Below, one piece after another: positions 10,101 to 19,117 of a DNA stretch of 22,139 bases. Source of the stretch: Blastomyces gilchristii SLH14081 (taxonomy: Eukaryota; Ascomycota; Eurotiomycetes; Onygenales; Ajellomycetaceae); the NCBI RefSeq assembly GCF_000003855.2, contig NW_003101675.1, positions 1,924,535 to 1,946,673 of the forward strand, read 5' to 3'. A program made the position numbers and the translations under genes. How positions within the stretch are numbered: the stretch's first letter is position 1; every line of letters starts with the position of its first letter. The notes under the pieces are model-generated. The model searched no databases, had not been told where the DNA came from, and saw nothing but the letters and a program-made list of their open reading frames with translations.

Positions 10101-11812
10101 TACCGCAGGGCGCTCTTTACCTGGCTGCTGAGAAATTCTATGATATTAGTTCGAAAGCCTTGTTCCACATTCTTTTTGGGGATAAGAGTGCCGTTTGGCA
10201 GCTGCTTCAACACCAGCGGAGAGCCCAAAGTAAGTTTGAAATATTTCGCCCCATGTGCCAGCCATGATTCCGAACTAATCGGACTAAACGAAAAAGACAT
10301 CAGACAGGGCCCATGGTCGAATCTTCATTCTGCACATTTGAGACGTGATATCCAATACCAGATAAATATGGCAGATACATTCAGTAAGCTAGATCCCAGC
10401 CTCGCATCCACGGATTTTCCGGGCCCAAACTAATAAAACTTAGGACGGCTTCGCCTCACGGATGTATCTGACTACCAAATTCTCGATGTCCTAAACGATC
10501 ACTTATGCTACGTAGTAACAGACAAAAGGACGCCGTGGCATCTTCCTTTTAAGCGTTATTTCAGACTGGTCAGCAAAATCGTTATTACCCATGTCTCCAA
10601 ATCAAGATGCAAGCTTGCCATATTCACCAAAGTGGAGTGGCTGTGGGAGCCATACCTTATTCGAAGTAGGTTTTCCTCCCATTTACCCCATTTCCAGAGT
10701 CAATGTACCTGAGCCGTACCAGTAGCTAATGTGACGGATCAACAGGTATAATCGACAGGCAAGCCTTGAACGATCTCGAACAGGATGCGCTTGACCTTGT
10801 AGATCTTGTATCTGAAGAGGTTAAACGGCTTGGACCTCACAACCAAACGAAAAGGGCCATAGCGCAATTCGGCCACGTCGGCCGCCAAACGCGTGGAATC
10901 GAATTTACTGAGAGTTCGCAAAATTTAAAATCTCGTCTTCGCCGGCCCGTCAAACAAAGTGGTATCATCCCACTCCTGCTAGAAACTTCCGGATCTTTGC
11001 TACAGAGTGCAGTATCATCGTTGATGATCTGGTTCTGGGTGCTACTCCGATGGATATGGAAAACCTGCAGCGCGCACAGCATCATTCTTTTGCTCCTCGC
11101 GTTCAGCATGCTTATTAACGGGTACCATTCGTATCATGATACGGTTGAATGGTGGCATGAACGCAATGCTGGCAACTTCATGACCCGGCTTGGTGTTGGA
11201 CCTAACCGAGTGATGAGCAAGGCGGTATATATTAAGGACATGGACATTGTTGTTGCTAATGCTACTGAAATCGATACGGGCAATTCAAGTTCCTGGTCAG
11301 TCCATTATTATTATTACTTTTGTTCTATCGGTGTTACAAGTTACGCAGACAGTTAACTTTGTTTCAATTATAGCTTCTCAACTTTCCGGGATAACAACGC
11401 TTTAAGATCTGCAGATCTGCCACGGGCAATCACAACCTCTGCAACCAAAGCGAAGGATTCTAGGGCAAAGGGCGCCGCACAGCAGCTCCAACGCACAAGA
11501 GAACGGTTAGGTATTTACCGACATAACCTCCTCGTTGCCCTCAGGGTGGTCAACCGGATAGAGAAGGAGGTAATTCAAGCGGAATGGGAACGCTGGCTTC
11601 ACCAGGAGACGCAGAAGTGCCAAGTGATCGAGATTCTGTTGAACGATCGGGAACGATTGCATGACCGAGACCACGGCGCCGGCGGCGACAGTGACGAAAT
11701 TATCTCGGACTTTGAGAAGAGATTCGCAGCCACTGATATTGAAGATATCCAGCTTTGGTATCAGGATTATTGTTTGAGTTGTCAGCGGGAACTAGAGAAG
11801 GTTCGTGGTTGA
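7094..11812 (+). CDS. SIP3: Sip3/Lam-family BAR-PH-GRAM-VASt membrane protein, eight exons
   Basis: Sip3 and Ysp1 (Lam3 and Lam1) are ER proteins at membrane contact sites, and their VASt (StARkin) domain moves sterols. Exons are 7094-7155, 7243-7606, 7696-9228, 9302-10229, 10297-10383, 10444-10665, 10746-11295 and 11374-11812. They join in frame to 1394 residues, somewhat longer than yeast Sip3. Domains in order: an N-terminal BAR-like helical region (about 20-290, starting VGLKEAALDSPSFRA); a PH domain (about 313-413, KQGWLSLR to WIGSFEAAK); a disordered Ser/Pro linker; a GRAM domain (about 710-830, HDAQFRLLFPNIPGDE); and a VASt domain (about 920-1105, containing RRAQNIRQGPW, TPWHLPF and KVEWLWEPY). 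Two hydrophobic segments follow (about 1150-1170 and 1175-1192), then a charged C-terminal tail of about 200 residues. The acceptor before exon 5 is an A-rich AAAAG, but it restores the conserved block and has a CTAAAC branch-like site upstream. Whether it is closer to Sip3 or Ysp1 cannot be settled by eye. Confidence 0.92.
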
Positions 11813-12447
11813 TTGATTTCAGTAACAAAGAGGGGTTGTTCATATATATATCCCTTGGTTCTCCGATGTTTGATTTGCCCACGTTTTTCCCAGCGGGTGT
11901 TTGTCATTCTTTTCTTTTCCCTCCCGTTTTCTCATTCGTGGCTTTTTTTAGTTTGAAAACGGGAAAAATTGGTTGGCTTTGATATGATACCCAGTTGATC
12001 TGGTGTTCGGGTTCGTGCTGCAGCATGCCATGATGGATCGATCAAGGGTTGGTCTTTTGCGTCTGTCGACTTGTCTCTCTTTGCTTTCGGTTTCTTTCTC
12101 TTTTTGGTTTGACATGGGCTTTTGGGTAGCGTTTAAAGATAGACGGATGGATAATACACCTGGTTTGTTTTATTATATTACCTCAGTTCCTTCGCTTTTG
12201 GTGTGGAATCAAGGGCTCTGGTGTGTGTCGAGTAGGTGCAAATCTGACTTCGGTCGTCAGAGTAGATCAATGTTCTTTGTGACCGCCACCTACTTCGAAT
12301 GCCCTGATGCTGACAGTGAACTTACGACTGATATCTACCCACCAATGCCGCCACAGGCCAAATTTCCCCTTGCAATATAGGCAAGAGATACCAGGCGCGC
12401 GTAGCCCATAGGATAAATATCCAAAGAAGAAAACAATCATTCCCCCT
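11813..12447. other. Convergent intergenic region between the Sip3-like gene and SEN15
   Basis: The two genes converge here, so the stretch should hold both 3' UTRs and polyadenylation sites. It is T-rich on the plus strand from about 11870 to 12120. The 125-codon plus frame at 12003-12380 is hydrophobic because of this T-rich composition, has no recognisable motif, and is not called. Confidence 0.5.
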
Positions 12448-13140
12448 TCAATTTTGTCTCGGTTTCACGCTCCCCTCAAGCACGACATAGTACACCACCG
12501 TCCCATCCCCGCCCATCCCTCTATTCACCATTGCCATCAAAGCTCGTTTCCCACCCCACTCCTTCCCCCTCCTCCTCCGCTCATATTCCGCAAATATCTC
12601 CTCTTTACTTAACTTTCTCCTATCATTCTTCTTCGCATTCTTCTTTTCCCCCGTCTTCTCCATCTTTACTCTACTTTCCGTTTCCGAACCCGAACCCGAA
12701 CCCGAACCACTGTCACCATCTCCATCTCCATTCACAGCCTCGCCCCCGTCTCCGTGTTTGCTGTCAGGCAATGGCAGTGAATCAAAACACTCCACCAACC
12801 TCCTTAAGCTCCACGCCTGTCCCTGCGCCGTTGGAATCACCCACTCGCGTTCCACAGGCACATCGTCCGTGCCAATGCCGTGCTCGAGCATGAACGCTTG
12901 CTCGTCCGGATGGGTGTAGAGGGTTTGCGGGGGCAGGCCGGATATTAGGGGCATGCGCTGCGCTGGGGAGAGGGTGTGGGGTTCGTGGATGCGTAGGGCT
13001 GTCCAGAGGTGTTGGTGCTGGAGGTTATGGAGTACTTGGGTGGTTAGGGAGGCTGTGGGGTTTTGGGTCGTGGGGGTTGTGAGGGAGGTCAGGGCGGAGG
13101 GAGGAGGGGTGGAAGAGGTGGTTGTCGTGGCGGTCGGCAT
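12448..13140 (-). CDS. SEN15: tRNA-splicing endonuclease subunit Sen15
   Basis: Sen15 is a structural, non-catalytic subunit of the SEN heterotetramer that cuts introns from precursor tRNAs, where it pairs with a catalytic subunit. A single-exon ORF of 230 residues is seen. A Ser/Thr/Pro-rich leader (1-35) is followed by a helical segment (about 32-52, VLHNLQHQHLWTALR). A block near 97-122 contains WVIPTAQGQAWSLRRLVECFDSLP. The C-terminal signature TVVYYVVLEGSVKPRQN is at 214-230; an ending close to this is typical of fungal Sen15. Between the two conserved blocks sits an insertion (about 127-175) of Gly/Asp, a (Gly-Ser)4 run and lysines. This probably forms a disordered loop within the fold. 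Translation starts in an acceptable context (GCCATG). It is divergent from HUT1. Confidence 0.85.
   Translation of the reverse strand: MPTATTTTSSTPPPSALTSLTTPTTQNPTASLTTQVLHNLQHQHLWTALRIHEPHTLSPAQRMPLISGLPPQTLYTHPDEQAFMLEHGIGTDDVPVEREWVIPTAQGQAWSLRRLVECFDSLPLPDSKHGDGGEAVNGDGDGDSGSGSGSGSETESRVKMEKTGEKKNAKKNDRRKLSKEEIFAEYERRRRGKEWGGKRALMAMVNRGMGGDGTVVYYVVLEGSVKPRQN
12684..12707. repeat. Four tandem CCGAAC hexamers inside SEN15
   Basis: Four perfect CCGAAC units. On the coding strand they read as (GGTTCG)n and encode four Gly-Ser pairs (about residues 145-152). The unit is in frame, so copy-number change would alter only loop length. Confidence 0.8.
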
Positions 13141-13855
13141 GGCGGGTGGTGGTATGTATACAAGTAAGTGAAGGTGCGGAGCTCTAGAGTAATTGTATGA
13201 TGACTGTAGAAAGAGGCTTCGTTGGATTGGGTATCATCAATCTGGCGTGATCTGGCGCCTTCAGGGCTGGGGAGAGCTCTGCCCTTGAGTATCTTGGGTC
13301 GGGTCCCGCCGGAGCTGTGACAGGCGGAGTTTAAGGCTGCTGCGGGGAACAAGCACTTTTGTTAATACGGATCCAAGATAGAGTTCAATCGGAGGAGAAT
13401 TGGGATATTGATAATGCTATTACTGGATATGTATTCCTGGACGGTTTGTTTCAAAGAAGCTCCATCATCAATCTACAAAAAAATAAACAAAAAAGAAAAG
13501 GACCAGTCCGAAGCTTATAAGAAGCGTGACCCGCCAAGCCCTAATCAGCCCCAGCCAAACAGAACAGATGGCATCATGGAAAGTTTAAAGATAAATGTAC
13601 ATGTACGTATCTGACAATTTTTAATTTACTCTCCATCTCAACCTCTGCCTCTAATACCTCTTCGGCTTTTCTTTCAATAATATAGACATTTCCTTTTTGT
13701 TTTACTTTTAATTCAATTCAGCGCTTTAGATCTTCTTGTCTGTTTTATTGTTCAATCCCATTCGCTATTTGCCATTCGCCTTTCGATGAGTCCATTCTTC
13801 GTCGCGCCAAACAGACACACGCATCGAGTTCAATTCCAACAGCTGTTCAACCAAA
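13141..13855. promoter_or_regulatory. Shared divergent promoter region, SEN15 (minus) and HUT1 (plus)
   Basis: 715 bp separate the two start codons. The HUT1-proximal part (about 13620-13760) is pyrimidine-rich, a usual fungal leader or core-promoter feature. AAGCCCTAAT at 13536-13545 resembles the RCCCTAA site bound by Tbf1/TRF-like Myb factors. A purine/AT-rich tract lies at 13477-13500. No additional gene is visible; frames in this interval are short and biased. Confidence 0.5.
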
Positions 13856-14016
13856 ATGGCGCGCCAAAAACAAAAGGTTCCTTTACAACGAACTCCTTCG
13901 TCTGGAGTTATGAATGCGCCTCCAGATCTCCCGGAACATCGTACGCGGCAAACCAACTGTGTCACACCAGGCAAAACTCTCTCCGAAACCGCCGCAAAAT
14001 CATCAGCGGCCGGTAG
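13786..14016 (+). promoter_or_regulatory. Out-of-frame upstream ORF overlapping the HUT1 start
   Basis: An ATG at 13786, 70 bases before the HUT1 ATG and in another frame, opens 76 codons that run past the HUT1 start. Its context is weak (T at -3), whereas the HUT1 ATG has A at -3 and G at +4. Ribosomes would therefore mostly scan past it. It is a possible damper of HUT1 translation, not a separate gene: the peptide has no family resemblance and the region it overlaps is accounted for by HUT1. Confidence 0.3.
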
Positions 14017-15243
14017 CCATCATTCGGACTACCCCAGCCTTCTTCGATTAGTTATATGTGTAGGGGGAATATATGCGTCATTGTAAGAGATATTCTACTC
14101 TAGCTTTTATCCACGCCATGTGCTAAATTTTGCGTGCAATTGAAAAGTTTGTCTTGGGGAGTTCTTCAGGAAGCCATCACCACTACTTCATATCCCCTCT
14201 ACGCTCCGACCCCAGATGATCCCAACCCGCCAAAGGAACGGTGGACATATTCAGTCGTCCTGAATACGATCCAGTCATTTTTCGCTGCCATCACAGGCTT
14301 CATGTACCTCTATTTTTCCACTCCACGAGGCCAAAAACTTCCAGCGGTCTTCCCAACAACTCGCATCCTCTTCCCCCTTATTCTCATTAGCGTATCCTCA
14401 TCCCTCGCATCGCCCTTTGGCTACGCCAGTCTTGGACACATCGACTACCTTACCTTCATCCTTGCGAAATCCTGCAAGCTTCTCCCAGTAATGTTCCTCC
14501 ATCTCACCATCTTCCGCAAACGCTATCCCCTGTACAAATACGGCGTCATTCTTCTCGTAACCATTGGCGTCGCGACGTTCACCCTCCACCACCCCACCTC
14601 CAGCAAGAAGAAAAACAGCCGTAATAGTAATGAAAACGGCTCCTCTCTCTACGGCCTCTTCCTCCTATCCGTGAACCTACTCCTAGACGGCCTCACAAAC
14701 ACAACCCAAGACCACATATTTTCCTCTCCGAAGCTGTACTCGCGCTTCACCGGCCCGCAGATGATGGTGGCCCAGAACCTGCTTTGCACACTCCTAACAA
14801 TCACCTACCTCCTCGTCACTCCACACCTCTCAACCTCAATCCTCCCCCTGATGCCCCTCCCTATCGACCTATCGCAGACCTCCGAGCTATCTTCCGCCCT
14901 TGCATTTCTATCCCGCCACCCAACCGCAACAAAGGACGTAATCGCCTTTGCTGCCTGCGGTGCGGTTGGACAATTATTCATATTCCATACTCTCGCGCAT
15001 TTCTCTTCCCTACTACTTGTCACCGTTACAGTTACGAGGAAGATGCTTACGATGGTGTTGAGTGTGATGTGGTTCGGCCACCGGCTGAGCGGGGGCCAGT
15101 GGATAGGTGTTGGGCTGGTCTTTGGCGGCATTGGGGCGGAGGGATTGATGCAGAAGAGGGAGAAGGCTAAGAAATTGGCAGCGAAGGAGAAGGAGAAGAT
15201 GAATGGCAGTAATATGAGTGGTAAGGGGGAGAAGGAGTTGTAA
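13856..15243 (+). CDS. HUT1: HUT1-type ER nucleotide-sugar (UDP-galactose) transporter, two exons
   Basis: HUT1 (SLC35B1-like) is a multi-pass ER transporter of nucleotide sugars or nucleotides, linked to UDP-galactose import and to ER protein folding. Exon 1 is 13856-14082 and exon 2 is 14148-15243. The 65-nt intron has a GTAAGA donor and a GAAAAG acceptor, and the join gives 440 residues. It starts MARQKQKVPL, typical of fungal HUT1. The splice falls inside the first membrane segment and rebuilds GGIYASFLSWGVLQE, followed by AITTTSYP, a conserved HUT1 block. Further family blocks are FGYASLGHIDYLTFILAKSCK, NLLLDGLTNTTQD, GPQMMVAQN, and GAVGQLFIFHTLAHF followed by TVTVTRKMLTM. About eight to ten hydrophobic segments are visible. 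The tail is lysine-rich (about 410-440) and ends GEKEL, without a canonical KKXX dilysine signal. A Ser/Asn/Lys-rich loop (about 160-175) is poorly conserved in type. Confidence 0.93.
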
Positions 15244-16541
15244 AGGCTTGGCGAGGTCTATGCATATATATCCATTCACGATATATAAAAAAATATATTG
15301 AAATATGGGCAAAGTAGTGGTGCTTTGTCATATTTCTTCATTTTCTGTATTATATATGGTGGCGGCGTTAATTTATTTCGGACACTTTGGAGAGTCTCTT
15401 TGAAGCATTTATATATCCATCTCATGACTTGCGCCCTCATTCCTATCCCTTACCGAATGCGCCTTTCATTAAGTGCCCCTTTTCACGGCTCAGGGGCCAC
15501 AATGAGCCCAATGATGACAGCTAACAGGCATATTTACTGAACGTTATACCTCATTAACACTTGATCTTGTAACACTAGAAATTCGATAGCATAGATAGTC
15601 AAAATACAGAGTGTACTCATATTCTTCACTAGAATATTGCCTGACTACTTTTTCGTACGTCCATCACCACACGCAAAACAAACAAGAGTATATCACACAT
15701 GTCTCATTTGTGGTATATATTATATTATATGTGTTCCATAAGCATGCCCAAAAAGAAAGTCTATTTATCTTAACTCTGCGGCACTCGTTACGGATGGGAA
15801 TGTCGCCCAGATAGCAATGGGTATTAGGGAGGGCGGAATGAGATAAAAAATAAAAATAAAAATAAAAAATAAAGAGCTCGGTTGAAAGAACAAGATGAAA
15901 GACGGGCACTACGCTGATATAAAAAATAAGGGGTTAAGGGATGAAGTAACGCCTGTCTATCTGATCCTTAAAAATCATATGCAACAACAACAGCACCGAT
16001 GCCCCCCCTGAATTCTAGCGAGGGTAAATTTTGGTGGCGGGGCCTTTTTTAGAAAGCTGCGAGAAAACAAACGGAGATATATATATGGGTGCATAAATCG
16101 TGACGCGGAAAGGGAGTGGAGACATGGCTGGAAGATAGGGGGAAAGTAGTTGTAGAGGGCAAGGAGAAGAATTAAGAATTTGCTGGAGTTTGGAAGGGTG
16201 GGGTGGAGGCACGTGGTTAGCTGTGGTCGTTCGCACATCCCAACGTTTGTCCCGCAGTCACAGCTCGAATTCCAATGTTTTTGCACAACGCAAGAGAAGC
16301 ATGTGTATAATTTTATGGGAGTGTTTGCGTTGAGATTGCCAGAATTATCATCGCCATTCATCAAGACGTTCATTAATTGCAGCATTCCCTTTTCTCTGCT
16401 TAAGAGTCATGGGCGTGCGAAAAGGGGGTTAATCAATAAAACCTAGTCCAAGAAAACGGTTGAACCAACAACCACTCATGGTCTTCATGCTGTTCTCCAG
16501 ATTCTTATGAATGACCGGCCCTAGTCTCTGGGAAACATGAT
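15244..16541. other. Convergent AT-rich intergenic region between HUT1 and the Cys/His gene
   Basis: 1.3 kb where two convergent transcripts must end. It is AT-rich with TATA-type runs (about 15260-15300 and 15700-15730), an A5-6T microsatellite, and a (TA)n run near 16075-16086. The longest frame, minus 15975-16385 (136 codons), has a hydrophobic, cysteine-ended translation with no recognisable domain. It lies where the 3' UTR of the 16542-17900 gene is expected, so I do not call it. I see no RNA gene. Confidence 0.5.
15844..15873. repeat. Imperfect TAAAAA/TAAAAAA microsatellite
   Basis: Five T-spaced A runs (A6, A5, A5, A6, then A3) form a short simple repeat in the convergent intergenic region. 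It is expected to vary in length between strains and has no evident role. Confidence 0.7.
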
Positions 16542-17900
16542 TCAAACTTCGCCATTAGGCCCAGATAGTGATAGTGGCGGTGGCATTGGGAGGAACATTG
16601 GCCGTTGCCGGGTCTCGTTTCCCTCCGCATCAAGCTTTCGTTTCCCAGACGGCGGATTGGACAGCTCATAGTACGGTCCAATTCCCTTCTCCTCGGGCGA
16701 AGGGTATGCTCTGGAAACTTGCTGCTGGTTCGCTGAATCTTTCTGGCCTAGGTCTTGCCTGGCGGAGGCAGAGCGTGGGCGAGGGGGGTTTATGAGTGGA
16801 ACATCTGTGGAGTGGATATTTGTCGCGTGTCGGGTGGTTTTATATGATGCCATTTCTTGATTTGAGAGGAGAGGGGTGACCAAGTTGCGAGGTGGGGATG
16901 TGAGTCTGTGGACATATGTGTGAGCCCCGGTATTAGGGGCGTGGGCATCGATAAGCTCTAGGGGGAAGGAGGGGTCTGTGGCGGGATTGTAAGGAGATGT
17001 TTTAGGTGATTTTGAGATGCAAGCCGCAGAATGACACTGTGAAGCACCAGGGGGTTTGGGCGGTGCCATTGAAGTATGACATTGACAGTCGCCTTCTGAC
17101 CAGCCACGGGAGTCTTTGCTTAGTTTGACAGAAAGCACTCTTTGCTCCGCGCCAGGCCTATCCGTCGTCTGCCATTTTCGCCTGGCTCGTTTAGGATTCC
17201 CTTCGTCCTCCTCTACGGACGTTTCCTCATTTATGCCCTCGCTTTGAACTCCATCCTCATGATTTCCATGTCCATGTCCATCGCCGTCGCCATCACCATC
17301 ACCATCATCACCCTCAAGATCAGCAACCCGGTTTTCCAACCCCATGGTCGAATCATCAATTATGCCGATTCTCTCCTCCAACCTAGACACATGATCCAAC
17401 AGACTATCAGTCTTATCATCCACCGCAGCAAACTTTTGCGGGACCTCCCGCTCCATAAATTTATAGAACGAATGCATAGCCTCCCTCAGAACCCGAGCGT
17501 CTTCACGACGTGCCCGCCGCTCCTCTCTCAACTCCTCTTCCCATAGCTTTCGATCCTGCCGGTGCTGCTCCTCTAGCCGGGAGACTCTTTCCAGAAGAGC
17601 CGCCAGCGCCAACGGCGAGACAGGCTCACTCACTTGGGAACTGTTCACCATGTTACCTGATTGATGGTAACATGCCTGATGGCCACATTCACAACTAGCG
17701 CCTAGACGGGATTCGTTGCGACGAAATCCCTGACACGAGCAGCGCTGGCCGGGAATAGATGGGTGGAGCAATATAAATCTGCATTCGCCTGTTGGAAGAG
17801 CCAACTTTGCGGGAGGGGCCGGCAGACTGAAGCTGTTCCTATGGGGCTGTCTGTGAGAGGTTGAGTCTGAGGAAGGAGATGGAGTATTAGGGCTGAACAT
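16542..17900 (-). CDS. Uncharacterised Cys/His-cluster, coiled-coil, probably nuclear protein
   Basis: A single-exon ORF of 452 residues that I cannot assign to a named family. A Ser/Pro-rich leader (1-35) is followed by a compact cluster: C40, C54, C56, C70, C72, H74, C77 and H79 (C-x13-C-x-C-x13-C-x-C-x-H-x2-C-x-H). This would suit binding one or two zinc ions. A long, charged helix with leucine spacing (about 97-196, from LALAALLERVSRLEEQ to LENRVADLE) predicts a coiled coil and oligomer formation. An Asp/Gly then His/Gly repeat (about 197-213), an acidic stretch, and a basic motif KRARRK (238-243), a plausible nuclear localisation signal, come next. The C-terminal 200 residues are Pro/Ser-rich and probably disordered, with a few Cys/His pairs (CQCH, SQCHSAAC). 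I have the impression that similar CxC..CECGH proteins occur in other Eurotiomycetes; this is memory, not a search. The start at 17900 has a weak context, and M84 is an alternative but would lose the cluster. Confidence 0.75.
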   Translation of the reverse strand: MFSPNTPSPSSDSTSHRQPHRNSFSLPAPPAKLALPTGECRFILLHPSIPGQRCSCQGFRRNESRLGASCECGHQACYHQSGNMVNSSQVSEPVSPLALAALLERVSRLEEQHRQDRKLWEEELREERRARREDARVLREAMHSFYKFMEREVPQKFAAVDDKTDSLLDHVSRLEERIGIIDDSTMGLENRVADLEGDDGDGDGDGDGHGHGNHEDGVQSEGINEETSVEEDEGNPKRARRKWQTTDRPGAEQRVLSVKLSKDSRGWSEGDCQCHTSMAPPKPPGASQCHSAACISKSPKTSPYNPATDPSFPLELIDAHAPNTGAHTYVHRLTSPPRNLVTPLLSNQEMASYKTTRHATNIHSTDVPLINPPRPRSASARQDLGQKDSANQQQVSRAYPSPEEKGIGPYYELSNPPSGKRKLDAEGNETRQRPMFLPMPPPLSLSGPNGEV

Positions 17901-18560
17901 TAGACTCAGAATACGCGCATGTCGTTAAACGTTCAAATGCATGTTTACGCAGGAAAACCGATGCTACGAGAAGTCTTTGGATGGTGGATGTGTTGGATGA
18001 CTTGGTGGGCTTTTAAAGGGTGGGTATTAGAAGGATGGAAGGTGAGTGGGGGTTGACGCGATAAGGGCGAGGCGACGATTCTGAGAAGTAGAAAAGAGGA
18101 GAGAGGTGTTGAAGAGGTAAGTGAGAGGATATCACATGTGGTTTGTACGGAGAATGGAGAGGTGAAATCGGACCGGTAGCCTTAACAAGTGAGAGAATGT
18201 TCTACGTTGTTGATCGCAAATACGAAAAAAAAAGCTGATCAAGGATATGCGCTGCCCTGGTATTTTATTTTGCAGGGAGCAAGATTTTCTGCTAGAAAAA
18301 AATTTAGGATGCGACAAAGCAAAAGCCAGAGCCGACAGAGAACGGTTAGACGAGGAAAATATGAAAAGCAAAGAGAAGATGAGTTGTTCTTCCCTTGTCT
18401 CGACTGCTATATTTTTGCCTTGGGCCATTTCATTTATGATGATTTTTATGGGCAGCCGTATCCCGCGACTCCACGCAACTGTGGACAAGCTGCCCGCGCC
18501 ATCCACCTGCTGACGGGGGGCGCGCCCGGGGGGGTATCCGAAAGTAAGGTTTTGTGGTGA
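17901..18560 (-). promoter_or_regulatory. 5' region of the Cys/His gene, with two mini-uORFs
   Basis: Upstream of the start at 17900 on the minus strand lie two tiny ORFs: 17942-17925 (five codons plus stop) and 17920-17906 (four codons plus stop). Farther upstream the minus strand is pyrimidine-rich (about 18000-18120), as in other fungal leaders. Two overlapping frames at 18132-18560 (about 120 codons each, opposite strands) have no recognisable motif and are not called. A nested inverted repeat, GGGCAGC at 18450 against GCTGCCC at 18489, also lies here. Confidence 0.4.
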
Positions 18561-18571
18561 AGTTGGGGGTT

Positions 18572-18666
18572 GCGGGTGGGATGCGGTGGATCAGGGCCAC
18601 CCGCGCTAGCGCCAATCCCACGCTAATGTACGAAGTACATGTACTCTGTACATGTATGTATGTACA
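18572..18666. repeat. Cluster of four palindromes
   Basis: Within 95 bp are: GCGGGTGG (18572-18579) pairing with CCACCCGC (18597-18604) across 17 bases; the perfect 10-mer palindrome GCGCTAGCGC (18603-18612); the perfect 10-mer GTACATGTAC (18635-18644); and TGTACAT (18647-18653) pairing with ATGTACA (18660-18666) across six bases. These could be dimeric protein-binding sites or hairpins. The region is 670-770 bp upstream of the 17900 start. Confidence 0.55.
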
Positions 18667-18830
18667 GCGCCACGCAAAAAGTGTGAAACTTTTGTGGCTA
18701 GTCTCAAAGTAACTTAATGCATAGTAATTAGTAGAAGTTATAGAGTCAGATGATACGCAAATGAACTCATTTACTCCATTCTTCTCACAGACTTTTCTCA
18801 TATTATTCCCTCATAATGTTGAGTGGAATC

Positions 18831-18849
18831 ATACATCCGCAGGATGTAT
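18831..18849. repeat. Short perfect hairpin, 8-bp stem
   Basis: ATACATCC and GGATGTAT flank a GCA loop. The stem is perfect. A similar small hairpin lies about 270 bases to the right. Together they might mark ends of a tiny decayed element, but no target duplication is evident. Confidence 0.5.
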
Positions 18850-19100
18850 AATGGGATGATCAATTATCTCAATAAACAGTGCGTAAACTAGTGTAGTTTT
18901 ACTGGAATCACAAAAGGTTACTGTACTATGCCTATGTCGGTCGGTGTACGGAGGCTCACTGTTCCCGCCATTAGCAAACTCTTTTCTGGGATTCGATGTG
19001 GCTTCGAAGTGGCTCATGTATTGATAAACAACCCTAGCAGCGGCAGAAAAGCAGGTTTTTGGAGGGGGAAGGAGGAGCTGATTCATGTGGATCAATACGG

Positions 19101-19117
19101 CATACTTCCAAAGTATG
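19101..19117. repeat. Short perfect hairpin, 7-bp stem
   Basis: CATACTT and AAGTATG flank a CCA loop. The arm composition loosely resembles the 18831-18849 hairpin (ATAC-TCC core), but the two are not clear copies of each other. Confidence 0.5.

Noticed and set aside
12003..12380. Plus-strand 125-codon frame downstream of the Sip3-like gene
   Set aside because: T-rich 3' flank giving a Phe/Leu/Ser-rich translation without motif.
12531..12893. Plus-strand 120-codon frame antisense to SEN15
   Set aside because: Ser/Pro-rich shadow of the Lys/Glu/Gly coding strand. The SEN15 C-terminal signature settles the real frame.
15975..16385. Minus-strand 136-codon frame between HUT1 and the Cys/His gene
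   Set aside because: No recognisable domain, ends in a Cys run from simple sequence, and lies in the expected 3' UTR.
18132..18560. Overlapping frames of about 120 codons on both strands
   Set aside because: Both are open over the same bases, neither has a domain or good context, and the region fits the promoter of the Cys/His gene.
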